Assembly (NCBI GenBank): GCA_964453115.1
Contig: CAYVRT010000013.1
Location: forward strand, 30,229 to 94,228
Source: JAIWNK01 sp964453115
GTDB taxonomy: Bacteria > Chloroflexota > Anaerolineae > Anaerolineales > Anaerolineaceae
DNA length: 64,000 nt
Reading direction: 5' to 3'
In this document: piece after piece, positions 1 to 8,150 of the stretch
How positions within the stretch are numbered: the first letter of the stretch is position 1
How the letters are laid out: every line of letters starts with the position of its first letter
The notes under the pieces: model-generated
The model's input: only the letters and a program-made list of their open reading frames with translations
The model's database searches: none
Told to the model about the DNA's origin: nothing
Translations under genes and position numbers: made by a program

Positions 1-2
1 CC

Positions 3-590
3 ATCCGTGTGCCGGCGGAAAAGTTGCAAAATGCTTTGCAATTCATTCATGAACTGACTGAAGACCCGGCCAAAGATGTGTTGAGTGAGAATATTTCCGG
101 GCAGGATGTGACCAAGGAATATACCGACCTGGGGTCACGGTTGCGCAACCTGGAAGATGCCGCTGAGCAGCTGCGCGCCATCATGGATGGCTCGAACGAT
201 ACCGAGGCCGTTTTGCAGGTCTACCGCGAACTGAGCAGCGTCACCGAGCAAATTGAAATCATCAAGGGACAGATGCAGTATTACGAAGAGGCTGCGGCAA
301 TGTCGGCGATCAGCGTGCGCCTGCGAGCGCAGGAGACGGTGCAGCCGGTGGTGGTGGCGGGCTGGGAGCCGCAAGGTGTGGCGCGCGATGCCCTGCGCTG
401 GCTGATCCGCTTCTGGCAGGGGTTTGTCAACTTCCTGATCGTGGTGGTGCTGGCTGTGCTGCCGGCCCTGCTCACCATTCTGCTGCCTTTCTACTTGCTG
501 TTCCTGTTCATCCGTTGGCTGGTGCGGCGCGGCAAGAAGAACCGCAAAGCGGCAAGCGCTGGGACGCCGCCCGTCGCTCCGACTGCCTGA
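3..590 (+). CDS. DUF4349 domain membrane protein (5' partial)
   Basis: The reading frame is open to the left edge of the window, so the N-terminus is missing; the in-frame GTG at 9 is not needed as a start. The visible part has an alpha-helical, coiled-coil-like region (about residues 35-100, rich in Leu, Glu and Gln). A hydrophobic stretch of about 30 residues follows (FLIVVVLAVLPALL onward) with a basic tail RRGKKNRK. This layout, an extracytoplasmic coiled-coil domain followed by one C-terminal membrane anchor, is that of DUF4349 proteins, which are usually lipoproteins of unknown role. A hairpin terminator follows the stop. The family call rests on the motif RVPAE-like start and overall layout only. 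Confidence 0.7.
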   Translation: MRVPAEKLQNALQFIHELTEDPAKDVLSENISGQDVTKEYTDLGSRLRNLEDAAEQLRAIMDGSNDTEAVLQVYRELSSVTEQIEIIKGQMQYYEEAAAMSAISVRLRAQETVQPVVVAGWEPQGVARDALRWLIRFWQGFVNFLIVVVLAVLPALLTILLPFYLLFLFIRWLVRRGKKNRKAASAGTPPVAPTA

Positions 591-614
591 AACACAAGCA
601 TCCCACTCGTTTTC

Positions 615-646
615 AGCCCCTGGAGGCCTTGCTCCGGGGGCTTTTG
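615..646 (+). terminator. Rho-independent terminator after DUF4349 gene
   Basis: An 11-bp stem (615-625 with 632-642, one G-T pair) has a 6-base loop and is followed by TTTGATT. It lies 24 bases after the DUF4349 stop on the same strand and separates that gene from the methyltransferase at 738. Confidence 0.75.
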
Positions 647-737
647 ATTGGCCGAAATTGACCCTTGCGGCAGCCATTGGCTTTAAAAATTCGATGTACA
701 ATTAACCTGTAATTATCTTTCTTGTGGGAGTACATCC

Positions 738-1538
738 GTGTCGGAGCATCGCAGATTGTATCAACGAGCCCTGTATTATGATATCGCCCTGGGGCGGGCA
801 GTAGAACGCGAAGCTGATTTCATCCTGTCGGTTTACCAGATGATTTGTGGGAGCAGGTTATCCTCGGTGCTGGATATGGCCTGTGGGCCGGGCTACCATG
901 CCTGTGCGTTGGCCGGGCGCGGGGTGCGCACCTGGGGGCTAGATTTGCAGCCAGAGATGTTGCAGCTGGCGGGCGAGCGCGCCGCTGCTGCCGGGGTGGA
1001 TGTGACCCTGCTGGAATGCGATATGCGGGCCTTCACGCTGCCGCAACCGGTGCAGATGACGGTTTGTATGTTTGATGGGCTGGATGCGCTGTGCAGCGAT
1101 GAGGACCTGGCTCGCCATTTTGCGACGGTGCGCGAGACCCTTTTGCCGGGCGGATTGTATCTGGTGGATTTGTGTCATCCGCGCGATACCAATTTGCAAT
1201 ATTACATGGACTTTCGTTATGAGGGTGAGCGGGATGGGGTCTGGGTGGAGGTCTTTTGGCGTCCGCGCTATGAGCGTTTCATCTGGATGCAAGACCTGGC
1301 CTTCACTGAGCTGGAAATTCATGTTTGTGACCATGGTGAGCAGTTTTCATTTCATGATACGTCGTATGAGCGTCTGTTCACCCCCGGCAGTTTGCGCCTG
1401 CTGGCGCAATTGGGTGGGCTGAAGGATGTGGCGTGGTTTGGCGATTATGACCTGGCGCAACCATTGGATGGCACGCCGAACTCACTCCGCATGATTGGCG
1501 TTTTTCAACGGCCATTGGATGCAGCAACAGGAGGGTAA
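738..1538 (+). CDS. Class I SAM-dependent methyltransferase
   Basis: A 266-residue protein with a Rossmann-type methyltransferase core. Motif I is LDMACGPGYH (about residues 44-53), followed by the acidic end of beta-2 (GLDLQPEML) and motif IV around CMFDGLDAL. The GTG start is supported by GGGAG at 726-730, seven bases upstream. The stop at 1536-1538 is one base before the GTG of the desaturase gene, so the two are almost certainly cotranscribed. This suggests that it modifies the same lipid or isoprenoid product, but the substrate cannot be read from the sequence. The C-terminal half contains an aromatic-rich beta region typical of small-molecule methyltransferases. Confidence 0.85.
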   Translation: MSEHRRLYQRALYYDIALGRAVEREADFILSVYQMICGSRLSSVLDMACGPGYHACALAGRGVRTWGLDLQPEMLQLAGERAAAAGVDVTLLECDMRAFTLPQPVQMTVCMFDGLDALCSDEDLARHFATVRETLLPGGLYLVDLCHPRDTNLQYYMDFRYEGERDGVWVEVFWRPRYERFIWMQDLAFTELEIHVCDHGEQFSFHDTSYERLFTPGSLRLLAQLGGLKDVAWFGDYDLAQPLDGTPNSLRMIGVFQRPLDAATGG

Positions 1539-1539
1539 C

Positions 1540-3024
1540 GTGAAATCGGCGATTGTGATTGGTGCTGGAATGGGCGGGCTGGCGGTGGCGCTGCGCCTGC
1601 GGCGTCTGGGCCTGGCGGTGACGGTGCTGGAAAAACGTCCTCGTCCGGGGGGGCGCAGCTATGTGATTGAGGAGAATGGCTTCCGGGTGGATACGGGGCC
1701 GACGATTTTGGTGATGAAAGATCAGTTCGAAGAGTTGTATCACGACCTGGGGCGCGATTTGCATCAGCGCCTGCGCCTGACGCAGCTGGACCCGAATTAT
1801 CGCCTGTATTATCACGATGGTAGCACGCTCGACCTTTACCCCAACATGGCGCGTCTGGCACAGGCGGTTGAGGAGTTTGAGCCGGGTGCCGGTGAGAAGG
1901 TGTTCGACTTCCTCGGCAACAATGCGCGCAAGTACGCCCTGGGCATGCCATTTGTGGCGCGCAACTTTGACCATTTGACCGACCTTGCCAACCCTGTGGC
2001 TGGCTATCGCCTGTTTGCAACCGCCGCACATGAAAACCTCTACCGGCAGGTGGCGCGTTATTTTAAGTCCGATGCGCTACGTAAGGCCTTTTCCTTCCAT
2101 TCGATGTTCTTGGGGCTGTCACCATTCGAGTCGCCAGCTATCTACGCTCTCATTACCTATGCTGACCTGGCGCGCGGCATGTATTTTCCGCAGGGGGGCA
2201 TTTACCGCATCATTGAAGACCTGGTGACAATGGCACAGGAAGATGGGGTGGTGCTGCGCACTTCATCTGCGGTGGCGCAGGTGCTGGTGGAAGGTGGGCG
2301 GACGGTGGGGGTGCGGCTTGAATCGGGTGAGGAGCTGCGTGCCGATGCGGTCATCTCAAATGCCGATTTGCCTTACACGTATCGTAAATTGCTGCCGGCA
2401 GCAGTTCGGCGAGATTATCCCGACCGCCGCCTGGAGCGGATGAAATATGCCTGCTCTGGTTTTTTGCTCTACCTGGGCCTCGACCGCACCTATCCGCAAC
2501 TGACTCATCAGGCGCTCTACTTCTCGCAGGATTATCGCGCCAACCTGGATGCCATCTTCGTCACTGGCAGCCTGCCTGAAGACCCGTCTTTTCACCTCAA
2601 TTGCCCCACGCGCAGCGACCCGAGCCTGGCTCCACCAGGGCATGAACTGCTTTACATTCTGGCGCCCATGCCCTCGCTGGAACGGGGCGGGGTGAATTGG
2701 TTGATGGCTGCTGAAGGGGTGCGCGAGCAATTGATCCATCGGCTGGAGCAATTGGTTGACCCGAACATTCGGCAGCACATCGTTTGGGAGCGGCGTTACA
2801 CGCCTCCGGACTTTGAGCGTGACCTGAACGCTGTTTATGGCACGGCGTTTGGCTCCCTGGCGCACAACTTTTTCCAGTCGGCTTATTTCCGCCCGCACAA
2901 TGTGGCGCGTGACCTGCCAGGGCTGTATTTTGTCGGGCAGGGTACCTATCCTGGCATTGGAATGCCAATGGTGATGATTTCGGCCCGCCTGACGGCGGAG
3001 CGGGTGTTGGCGGAACTTCGCTAG
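1540..3024 (+). CDS. CrtI-family FAD-dependent phytoene desaturase-like oxidoreductase
   Basis: A 494-residue flavoprotein. The dinucleotide-binding motif GAGMGGLAVALRLRRLG is at the N-terminus, followed by LEKRPRPGGRS. The C-terminal FAD motif LYFVGQGTYPGIGMPM is typical of CrtI-type carotenoid desaturases and related isomerases. I chose the GTG at 1540 because a strong AGGAGGG lies at 1528-1534; the longer frame from 1495 would run inside the upstream gene. Enzymes of this family remove hydrogens from phytoene or related polyenes at the membrane. No phytoene synthase is in the window, so the exact substrate (carotenoid, diapocarotenoid or other) stays open. The stop overlaps that of the convergent gene in the tetranucleotide CTAG. 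Confidence 0.85.
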   Translation: MKSAIVIGAGMGGLAVALRLRRLGLAVTVLEKRPRPGGRSYVIEENGFRVDTGPTILVMKDQFEELYHDLGRDLHQRLRLTQLDPNYRLYYHDGSTLDLYPNMARLAQAVEEFEPGAGEKVFDFLGNNARKYALGMPFVARNFDHLTDLANPVAGYRLFATAAHENLYRQVARYFKSDALRKAFSFHSMFLGLSPFESPAIYALITYADLARGMYFPQGGIYRIIEDLVTMAQEDGVVLRTSSAVAQVLVEGGRTVGVRLESGEELRADAVISNADLPYTYRKLLPAAVRRDYPDRRLERMKYACSGFLLYLGLDRTYPQLTHQALYFSQDYRANLDAIFVTGSLPEDPSFHLNCPTRSDPSLAPPGHELLYILAPMPSLERGGVNWLMAAEGVREQLIHRLEQLVDPNIRQHIVWERRYTPPDFERDLNAVYGTAFGSLAHNFFQSAYFRPHNVARDLPGLYFVGQGTYPGIGMPMVMISARLTAERVLAELR

Positions 3025-3869
3025 CTGAAGCCGAAAATCAGCACGGCAACGACCTTCATCACCACATCGGTCAGGAAGTGTGCCAGCATGGCGCTTTCCA
3101 GGCCATATTTCCAATACAGCCAGCCAAAGGCCAAGCCGAGCAGCCCGTTCATTGCCAGGATGGAGGTGATGGTGGCTGCGGTGAGCGGCATGCCGATCAG
3201 GGTGGCGTTGGGCAGGTGCAGCGCGCCGAAGAGTAGTGCGCTGAGCAGGTTGGCTATCCATAGCAGGGGGGTGCCCGGCATGCCAGCCGGGCGGCGGAGC
3301 AGTTTTTGCCCCAGCCAGGCGATTCCGCTGAGCAGGAAGAGGCGTAGCAACAATTCTTCGTTGAAGCCGGCGCCGAACGAGGCCAGCAGCCCTTGCCAGG
3401 GGGTGAAGGTCGGCGGAGCTTCGGCAAAGGGGGTGTTGGCCAGGTCGGGTTCCATCCAGGGGCTAAAGATCCATTCACTGAGACCCATCAGCACAATTCC
3501 ACCCGCTACCCCAATCAACGCCCCGATCAACAAGGCCTTCCGCACGTTGATGCGGATCGGGCGGCGGTAGAGCAAAGCTGAGAAGATTGGCGCCCCCATC
3601 CCCAGCGATTGTGCCGCCAGGATGCCAATGCCGGTCAGCGGCCAATATAGCACAGCTTGAAGCAGGCTTGAAACAATCATCAGGGCATAGAAGAAAAGCC
3701 GCATTGCTTCGGGGGAACTGCTATCGGGCAACATGCCGGTATTGGCTGAAAGTGCCAGCGAATAGGGCAGAATTGCCAGACTGGCTGGAATGCTGACCAG
3801 GCAGAAGAAAATGAACAGCCGCCAGGGGAAGGGTTGAGGGAGCGGGGTGGATTCGGTGGGCGTTTGCAA
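3021..3869 (-). CDS. CPBP-family intramembrane glutamic endopeptidase
   Basis: A 282-residue multi-pass membrane protein with about seven or eight hydrophobic segments. The CPBP (Abi/CAAX prenyl protease-like) signature is present: the glutamate pair in FGAGFNEELLLRLFLLSG, and the histidine motif in LLFGALHLPNA further on. These residues form the active site in Rce1-type proteases. In bacteria the family has been linked to protein processing and self-immunity, and no specific partner is visible here. The gene ends inside CTAG, shared with the desaturase, and it shares no clear operon with the cyclase gene located upstream on the same strand (23 bases away), although cotranscription is possible. 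Confidence 0.85.
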   Translation of the reverse strand: MQTPTESTPLPQPFPWRLFIFFCLVSIPASLAILPYSLALSANTGMLPDSSSPEAMRLFFYALMIVSSLLQAVLYWPLTGIGILAAQSLGMGAPIFSALLYRRPIRINVRKALLIGALIGVAGGIVLMGLSEWIFSPWMEPDLANTPFAEAPPTFTPWQGLLASFGAGFNEELLLRLFLLSGIAWLGQKLLRRPAGMPGTPLLWIANLLSALLFGALHLPNATLIGMPLTAATITSILAMNGLLGLAFGWLYWKYGLESAMLAHFLTDVVMKVVAVLIFGFS

Positions 3870-3892
3870 GGTGTTTTCTCTTTCAAAAAAAA

Positions 3893-4852
3893 TCAGGCAA
3901 AGGTGATTCGGTTCCGACCGTTTTGTTTGCTTTGATACATGAGTGCATCGGCGCGTTCCACGAGAAGCGCCGGGCTATCTTCTGGGGTTGCCATGGTTGC
4001 ACCAAACGAAGCGGTGATGGAAACTTGCTGGTCATTGATGACCAGGAAGCTGTGTTGAACGAAGATGCGTGCTCGTTCGGCAAGGCGCAGCAGGCTCTTT
4101 TCTTCGACATTGGGGGCCAGGACGAGAAATTCCTCTCCACCCCAGCGGCAAAGAGTGTCGGAGCGGCGCAGAATGTTGAGCAGGCTCTGACTGACAGCGC
4201 GCAGCACCTGATCGCCGGTGGCGTGCCCATAGGTGTCGTTGAAGTGTTTGAAGTGATCAATATCAAAGAAGATGATGCCAATGGGGCGCTTACGCTCGCG
4301 CAACAGGTGTAGATGCTGCTCAATTATTTGTTCGCCGTAGCGTCGGTTGGCAAGGCCGGTCAGCGGGTCGGTGTAGGCCTGCTGACGCAGGTTGAGCAAT
4401 TCCTGCTCGGCTTCGGCTGCCTGGGGGGCAAGGCGCAAAATTTGCTCGCGCAGCGAGAGAATCTCTTCGGTCATTTGTCCATGCATTGAATGGGGGCTGA
4501 AAACTTCCAGTGCGCCGATAATTTGTCCCTCTGCGTCGCGCACGGGGGTGACATGAACGGTGACGGGGACGCGGTGACCCTGTTTGTGATGTAAATAGAC
4601 CTCGGCACTGCGCGGCTGTCCGTCTTGCAGGGTGGCAGATAGCGGGCAGCCCATCAGGCATAGCGGATTGCCGGCTTCATCTATATGCCGAAGTAGATTT
4701 TGTGAGCAAATGCTGTCCAGCACTTCGCTGCGGTCGTAGCCAGTAATTTGCTCGGCAGCTTTGTTCCAGTATTGGATGCGCTGCCAGCGGTCTACGTAGT
4801 AGATTCCTTCCAGCATACTTTCCAGCCATTGCTGATAACAATCTTCGGCCAT
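3893..4852 (-). CDS. PAS-GGDEF diguanylate cyclase
   Basis: A 319-residue soluble protein. Residues 1-120 form a PAS domain (LEGIYYVDRWQRIQYWNKAAEQITGY pattern, with a PAC-like end). A short coiled coil covers about 125-155, and a full GGDEF domain follows (DPLTGLANRR, FFDIDHFKHFNDTYGH, RWGGEEF). The active-site motif GGEEF is intact, and an RRSD inhibitory I-site lies five residues upstream, so it should make c-di-GMP from two GTP and be product-inhibited. There is no transmembrane segment. The PAS domain contains three cysteines (CSQNLL, CLMGC) that could bind a cofactor, but no ligand can be deduced. It is divergent from the oxoamine synthase gene. Confidence 0.93.
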   Translation of the reverse strand: MAEDCYQQWLESMLEGIYYVDRWQRIQYWNKAAEQITGYDRSEVLDSICSQNLLRHIDEAGNPLCLMGCPLSATLQDGQPRSAEVYLHHKQGHRVPVTVHVTPVRDAEGQIIGALEVFSPHSMHGQMTEEILSLREQILRLAPQAAEAEQELLNLRQQAYTDPLTGLANRRYGEQIIEQHLHLLRERKRPIGIIFFDIDHFKHFNDTYGHATGDQVLRAVSQSLLNILRRSDTLCRWGGEEFLVLAPNVEEKSLLRLAERARIFVQHSFLVINDQQVSITASFGATMATPEDSPALLVERADALMYQSKQNGRNRITFA

Positions 4853-4950
4853 TGGCTTTCCTTTGCAGTCCTGTTTGTTTCCTTTTTGCGGTAAAATTCA
4901 ATATTGCTTGTTCTCATTCTACTCCATTTTTTGTTTTTAGGAGCGTTTCG

Positions 4951-6171
4951 ATGAGCGATCATTCTTTTGAGGATGCCATTGTACGGCGAATTCGAGCGAT
5001 GGAAGCGCGCGTGGCTGGCGTGCGGCAGGCGGATATGTATTTCTATAACCGCGCCGTGACCGAACTGCGCGGTGGGGCACGCGTGCTGGTGGATGGGCGT
5101 GAGATGGGCATGTATGCCTCCTATTCTTACCTGGGGTTGTTGGGGCATCCGCGCATTCAGGCGGCAGCGCAGGCAGCGGTGGAACGGTATGGCACAGGGA
5201 CGCACGGCGTGCGCACCCTGGCTGGTTCGCTCAAGCTGCACGAGGAGTTGGAGGAAACAATTGCGGCCTTCAAAGGCGCAGAGGCTGCTGTTACCTATTC
5301 ATCCGGCTATGTGACCAATTTGACAGCCATTTCCACTTTGTGTGGGCGCGGTGACTACGTCATTTCGGATAAGCTCAATCATGCCAGCATTGTGGATGGT
5401 TGCTTGATGTCTTGTGCAAAATTTTTGCGCTTTGAGCATAACGATATGAACTCGCTGGAAGCCTGCCTGAAAGAGGCGCAGGCCGGGACGGCGCGCATGG
5501 TGGTGGCCGATGCCGTTTTTAGCATGGATGGAGATGTGATCAATTTGCCGGCGGTGGTGGAGCTTTGCCGCCGCTACCATGCCTGGTTGATGATTGACGA
5601 GGCGCATTCGGTTGGTGTGTTGGGCAAAACCGGGCGCGGCATTGAGGAGCATTTTGGTATGCCGGGGGTGGTGGATGTCAAGATGGGCACCTTGAGCAAG
5701 ACGATTCCCTCCGTGGGCGGCTATGTGGCGGGTAGCAAGCCGCTGATTGACCTGCTGCGTCATGCGAGCCGGGCCTATCTCTTCTCGGCTGCTCTGCCGC
5801 CGGCGCAGGCTGGGGCCGCTAAAGCTGCCTTTGAGGTAATTCTGGATGAACCCTGGCGGATTGAAAAGCTGAATGTCAATGCGCAGCAATTCATTCGCGG
5901 GTTGCAGCAGCGCGGCTTTGAAACGCTGCAAACCGAAACGGCGATTGTGCCGGTCATTTGTGGAAGTGATGAGTCGGCCTATACGATGACGCGTTTTGCG
6001 CAACGCCGGGATGTGTTTGTGCTGCCGGTTGTTTCTCCGGCGGTGGCGCCGGGCCTGGCGCGCCTGCGGGCAACGGTGACTGCGGCACACGAAGCGCCGG
6101 AGATTGAACAGGCGATGGATGTGATTTTGGAGGCGCGGCTTGAAAGAGACCGCGTGATGCCGGGCGGGTGA
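4951..6171 (+). CDS. Alpha-oxoamine synthase family PLP enzyme (AONS/KBL/SPT-like)
   Basis: A 406-residue fold-type I aminotransferase-like enzyme that condenses an amino acid with an acyl-CoA or acyl-carrier thioester. Visible motifs are YGTGTHGVRTLAGSL, the PLP-stacking region SDKLNHASIVDG, the aspartate motif MIDEAHSVGVLG and the PLP lysine in GTLSKTIPSVGGYV. The start at 4951 follows AGGAG at 4939-4943; the frame also extends upstream to 4852 without support. The N-terminal pattern (MYFYNRAVTEL, then ASYSYLGL) is closer to serine-palmitoyltransferase-like or secondary-metabolite members than to BioF, and no biotin genes are nearby. A role in sphingolipid-like or 2-amino-3-oxo lipid synthesis is an inference. 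The stop overlaps the next start as GTGA. Confidence 0.85.
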   Translation: MSDHSFEDAIVRRIRAMEARVAGVRQADMYFYNRAVTELRGGARVLVDGREMGMYASYSYLGLLGHPRIQAAAQAAVERYGTGTHGVRTLAGSLKLHEELEETIAAFKGAEAAVTYSSGYVTNLTAISTLCGRGDYVISDKLNHASIVDGCLMSCAKFLRFEHNDMNSLEACLKEAQAGTARMVVADAVFSMDGDVINLPAVVELCRRYHAWLMIDEAHSVGVLGKTGRGIEEHFGMPGVVDVKMGTLSKTIPSVGGYVAGSKPLIDLLRHASRAYLFSAALPPAQAGAAKAAFEVILDEPWRIEKLNVNAQQFIRGLQQRGFETLQTETAIVPVICGSDESAYTMTRFAQRRDVFVLPVVSPAVAPGLARLRATVTAAHEAPEIEQAMDVILEARLERDRVMPGG

Positions 6172-8147
6172 GTGCCATGCGACGGGTATGTGGGGTGTTT
6201 GTGGGGCTGGTGCTGCTGCTCAGCGCTTGCCGCGCGCCACAAACCAGCACACCGCAGTCCTTGCCAACGCAGGCTGTTCAGTCAACACTTGTTGCAACCC
6301 ACACACTGCTGCCAGGCCTGACGCCTTCTGCAACTGCCACCATTTCCCCAACCCCAACCCCGACCCCAATCCCGACCCCGACACTGCTGCCAGAGCGCCG
6401 TTTGCCGCCCGAAACCTGGCGCACCTGGCCGGATGTCATTCCAATCAGCAATACGGCACGCGCCATTTATCTGCGCGGCCTGGCTGCCGGGCGAGATTTG
6501 CACGCTTTTTCGGTGATTGGCGACACCTGGTGGGTTTATCCCGAGCAGGGGTTTGATTGGTCAGGGGCAGAAGCTGAAGAGCAGGAGGCGGCGCTCTGGT
6601 ATTGGGCATCGTTTGGGCGGCGTGGGGCGGCCTGGTTGCCTGGTCTAACGCCTCAGGCGCTGTTCTTGCCCGAACGCGCCGACCTGCAATTCTGCGCGCC
6701 GGGGGAATTGCCAATAGATTGCGAGTTGCGCGCTCATCATTCCATCCTGGCCTTTGTCCATTTTCAGAACGCATCGAAGGGCATGGATGCGGCGCTGATT
6801 GAGCGGCGCTATCGCGCCATCCTGGATCGTTGCATTGCGCTGGATGTGTTGCCTGTGCTGGTGCTGAATGCCCGTCTGGGGTATGAGGATGACCTGCTAA
6901 ACGATTTGCTGGCGCGCCTGGCCTATGAATATGACTTGCCGGTTTGGAACCTGGCGGCGGTCTATGCCCGGCAGGATCCCTTTAACCGCCTCTCGGTGTT
7001 GGAGGTGCTGGCGGCATTAAATGAGGATGTGCAGGATGTGCTGGCGGCTGCGCCGTCGGCGCAGCAACCATTTGTCCCTCAATTGCCAAATGGCATCAGT
7101 CAAAAATTGGTACTGGGGGTGCGGCAACGCCTGCCCAACGAGGGCGCTGTGCAAGATGCGGGCGTCTTTTTGCTCGATTTTCAAACCCAACAGCGCATAC
7201 AGCTGTTGGGCATTGGCTATGGTTTGCAGGCGGTTGCGCCTGATGGTCGTTCCCTGCTGGCGAACGAGGGGCAGCATTTGTGGCAGGTGATGCTGGATGG
7301 CGGGCAGCCGCGCCTTTGGAGCGAAACACTGGCTGAGATGGGGGAGGGGCAAAGGGCGCTCTGGCTGGCGGATGGCAGCGGGGTGTTGGCTGTGCTGGAG
7401 CAGAACGGTCAGCGCGGTTTGTGGCGATTGGCTGGCGATGGGCAGCCGCCGGTTTTGCTCTCGCCGCCAGATGTGCCTGTGCTGGAGCTTTACGCCTTGC
7501 AGGGTGGGCGTGTGTACTGGGCAAGCGCCGATTGTGCGGTTGGCTGCCCGATTTCGGGTGTGTGGGTCACATCGTTGACGGGGGGGGATTCGAGCGCCGA
7601 GTGGAGCGGCCTGAACGACTTGCGGCTTTCGCCGGATGGTGCTTATGCGGCTTATCGCTTTTTGAACCATGATGGGCGCAGCGAATTGGGCCTGATGCCC
7701 TTTGACCGGTCCTGGGTGTGGCGTTTGACCATGCCCGGTGACCCGATCCCCAATTTCTCAAAGCCGCGCCCGCTCCTGACGGCTTTCGATTGGTCGCCCA
7801 ATGGGCAGCAACTGGCAAGCCTGTTTTTGGAGCGCAGTTTCTATTCTGGCACACTGGCCTTCAACCGTCTCTTTTTGGCGGATGTGCGCACACTGCGCAC
7901 GAGCGAACTGCCTTTTAACCTGTCTGGTCAGGAGGCCGAGCTTGTCTGGTCACCGGAGGGCAGCCGGTTGGCAATTTCGGCCACCCGGCGCCGGGCAGAT
8001 ACGCTGGATTTTGTGGTTGGGCTGCGGGTTGTGACGCTGAAGGGCAGCGAATTGCTGGAGGTGAGCGAGCTGGATGCTTTGCTTGGCTTTCAGCAACCCG
8101 ATTTTGTGTATGTCTCGCGGCTGCTTTGGCTGCCGCCGGAGGAATGA
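6168..8147 (+). CDS. Lipoprotein with degenerate SGNH-like domain and C-terminal beta-propeller
   Basis: A 659-residue secreted protein. The N-terminus has a lipoprotein signal (GLVLLLSAC), then a Pro/Thr-rich linker (about residues 50-75). An SGNH-hydrolase-like region (about 85-290) and a WD40/TolB-like propeller region (about 310-650, with repeats such as VAPDGRS, LSPDGAY, WSPNGQQ, WSPEGSR) follow. It is a paralogue of the next gene: both carry a C-x2-G-E-x-P-x2-C-E-x-R signature and an EYDLPxWN motif. In this copy the catalytic blocks look lost (GDT instead of GDS, no DxxH), so it may bind rather than hydrolyse. The start is GTG 6168 (GTGA overlap) or ATG 6177. Confidence 0.6.
   Translation: MSAMRRVCGVFVGLVLLLSACRAPQTSTPQSLPTQAVQSTLVATHTLLPGLTPSATATISPTPTPTPIPTPTLLPERRLPPETWRTWPDVIPISNTARAIYLRGLAAGRDLHAFSVIGDTWWVYPEQGFDWSGAEAEEQEAALWYWASFGRRGAAWLPGLTPQALFLPERADLQFCAPGELPIDCELRAHHSILAFVHFQNASKGMDAALIERRYRAILDRCIALDVLPVLVLNARLGYEDDLLNDLLARLAYEYDLPVWNLAAVYARQDPFNRLSVLEVLAALNEDVQDVLAAAPSAQQPFVPQLPNGISQKLVLGVRQRLPNEGAVQDAGVFLLDFQTQQRIQLLGIGYGLQAVAPDGRSLLANEGQHLWQVMLDGGQPRLWSETLAEMGEGQRALWLADGSGVLAVLEQNGQRGLWRLAGDGQPPVLLSPPDVPVLELYALQGGRVYWASADCAVGCPISGVWVTSLTGGDSSAEWSGLNDLRLSPDGAYAAYRFLNHDGRSELGLMPFDRSWVWRLTMPGDPIPNFSKPRPLLTAFDWSPNGQQLASLFLERSFYSGTLAFNRLFLADVRTLRTSELPFNLSGQEAELVWSPEGSRLAISATRRRADTLDFVVGLRVVTLKGSELLEVSELDALLGFQQPDFVYVSRLLWLPPEE
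6346..6382 (-). repeat. C/G-run tandem codon repeat with G-quadruplex potential
   Basis: The linker-coding stretch consists of C3-4 runs spaced by one or two bases, so the minus strand carries about seven G3-4 runs in 37 bases. It encodes Thr-Pro/Ile-Pro repeats. Any quadruplex would form on the template strand. This is a sequence pattern only. Confidence 0.6.
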
Positions 8148-8150
8148 GCA

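Noticed and set aside
1495..1539. Upstream start of the CrtI-like gene at 1495
   Set aside because: It lies inside the methyltransferase gene without a ribosome-binding site; GTG 1540 has AGGAGGG.
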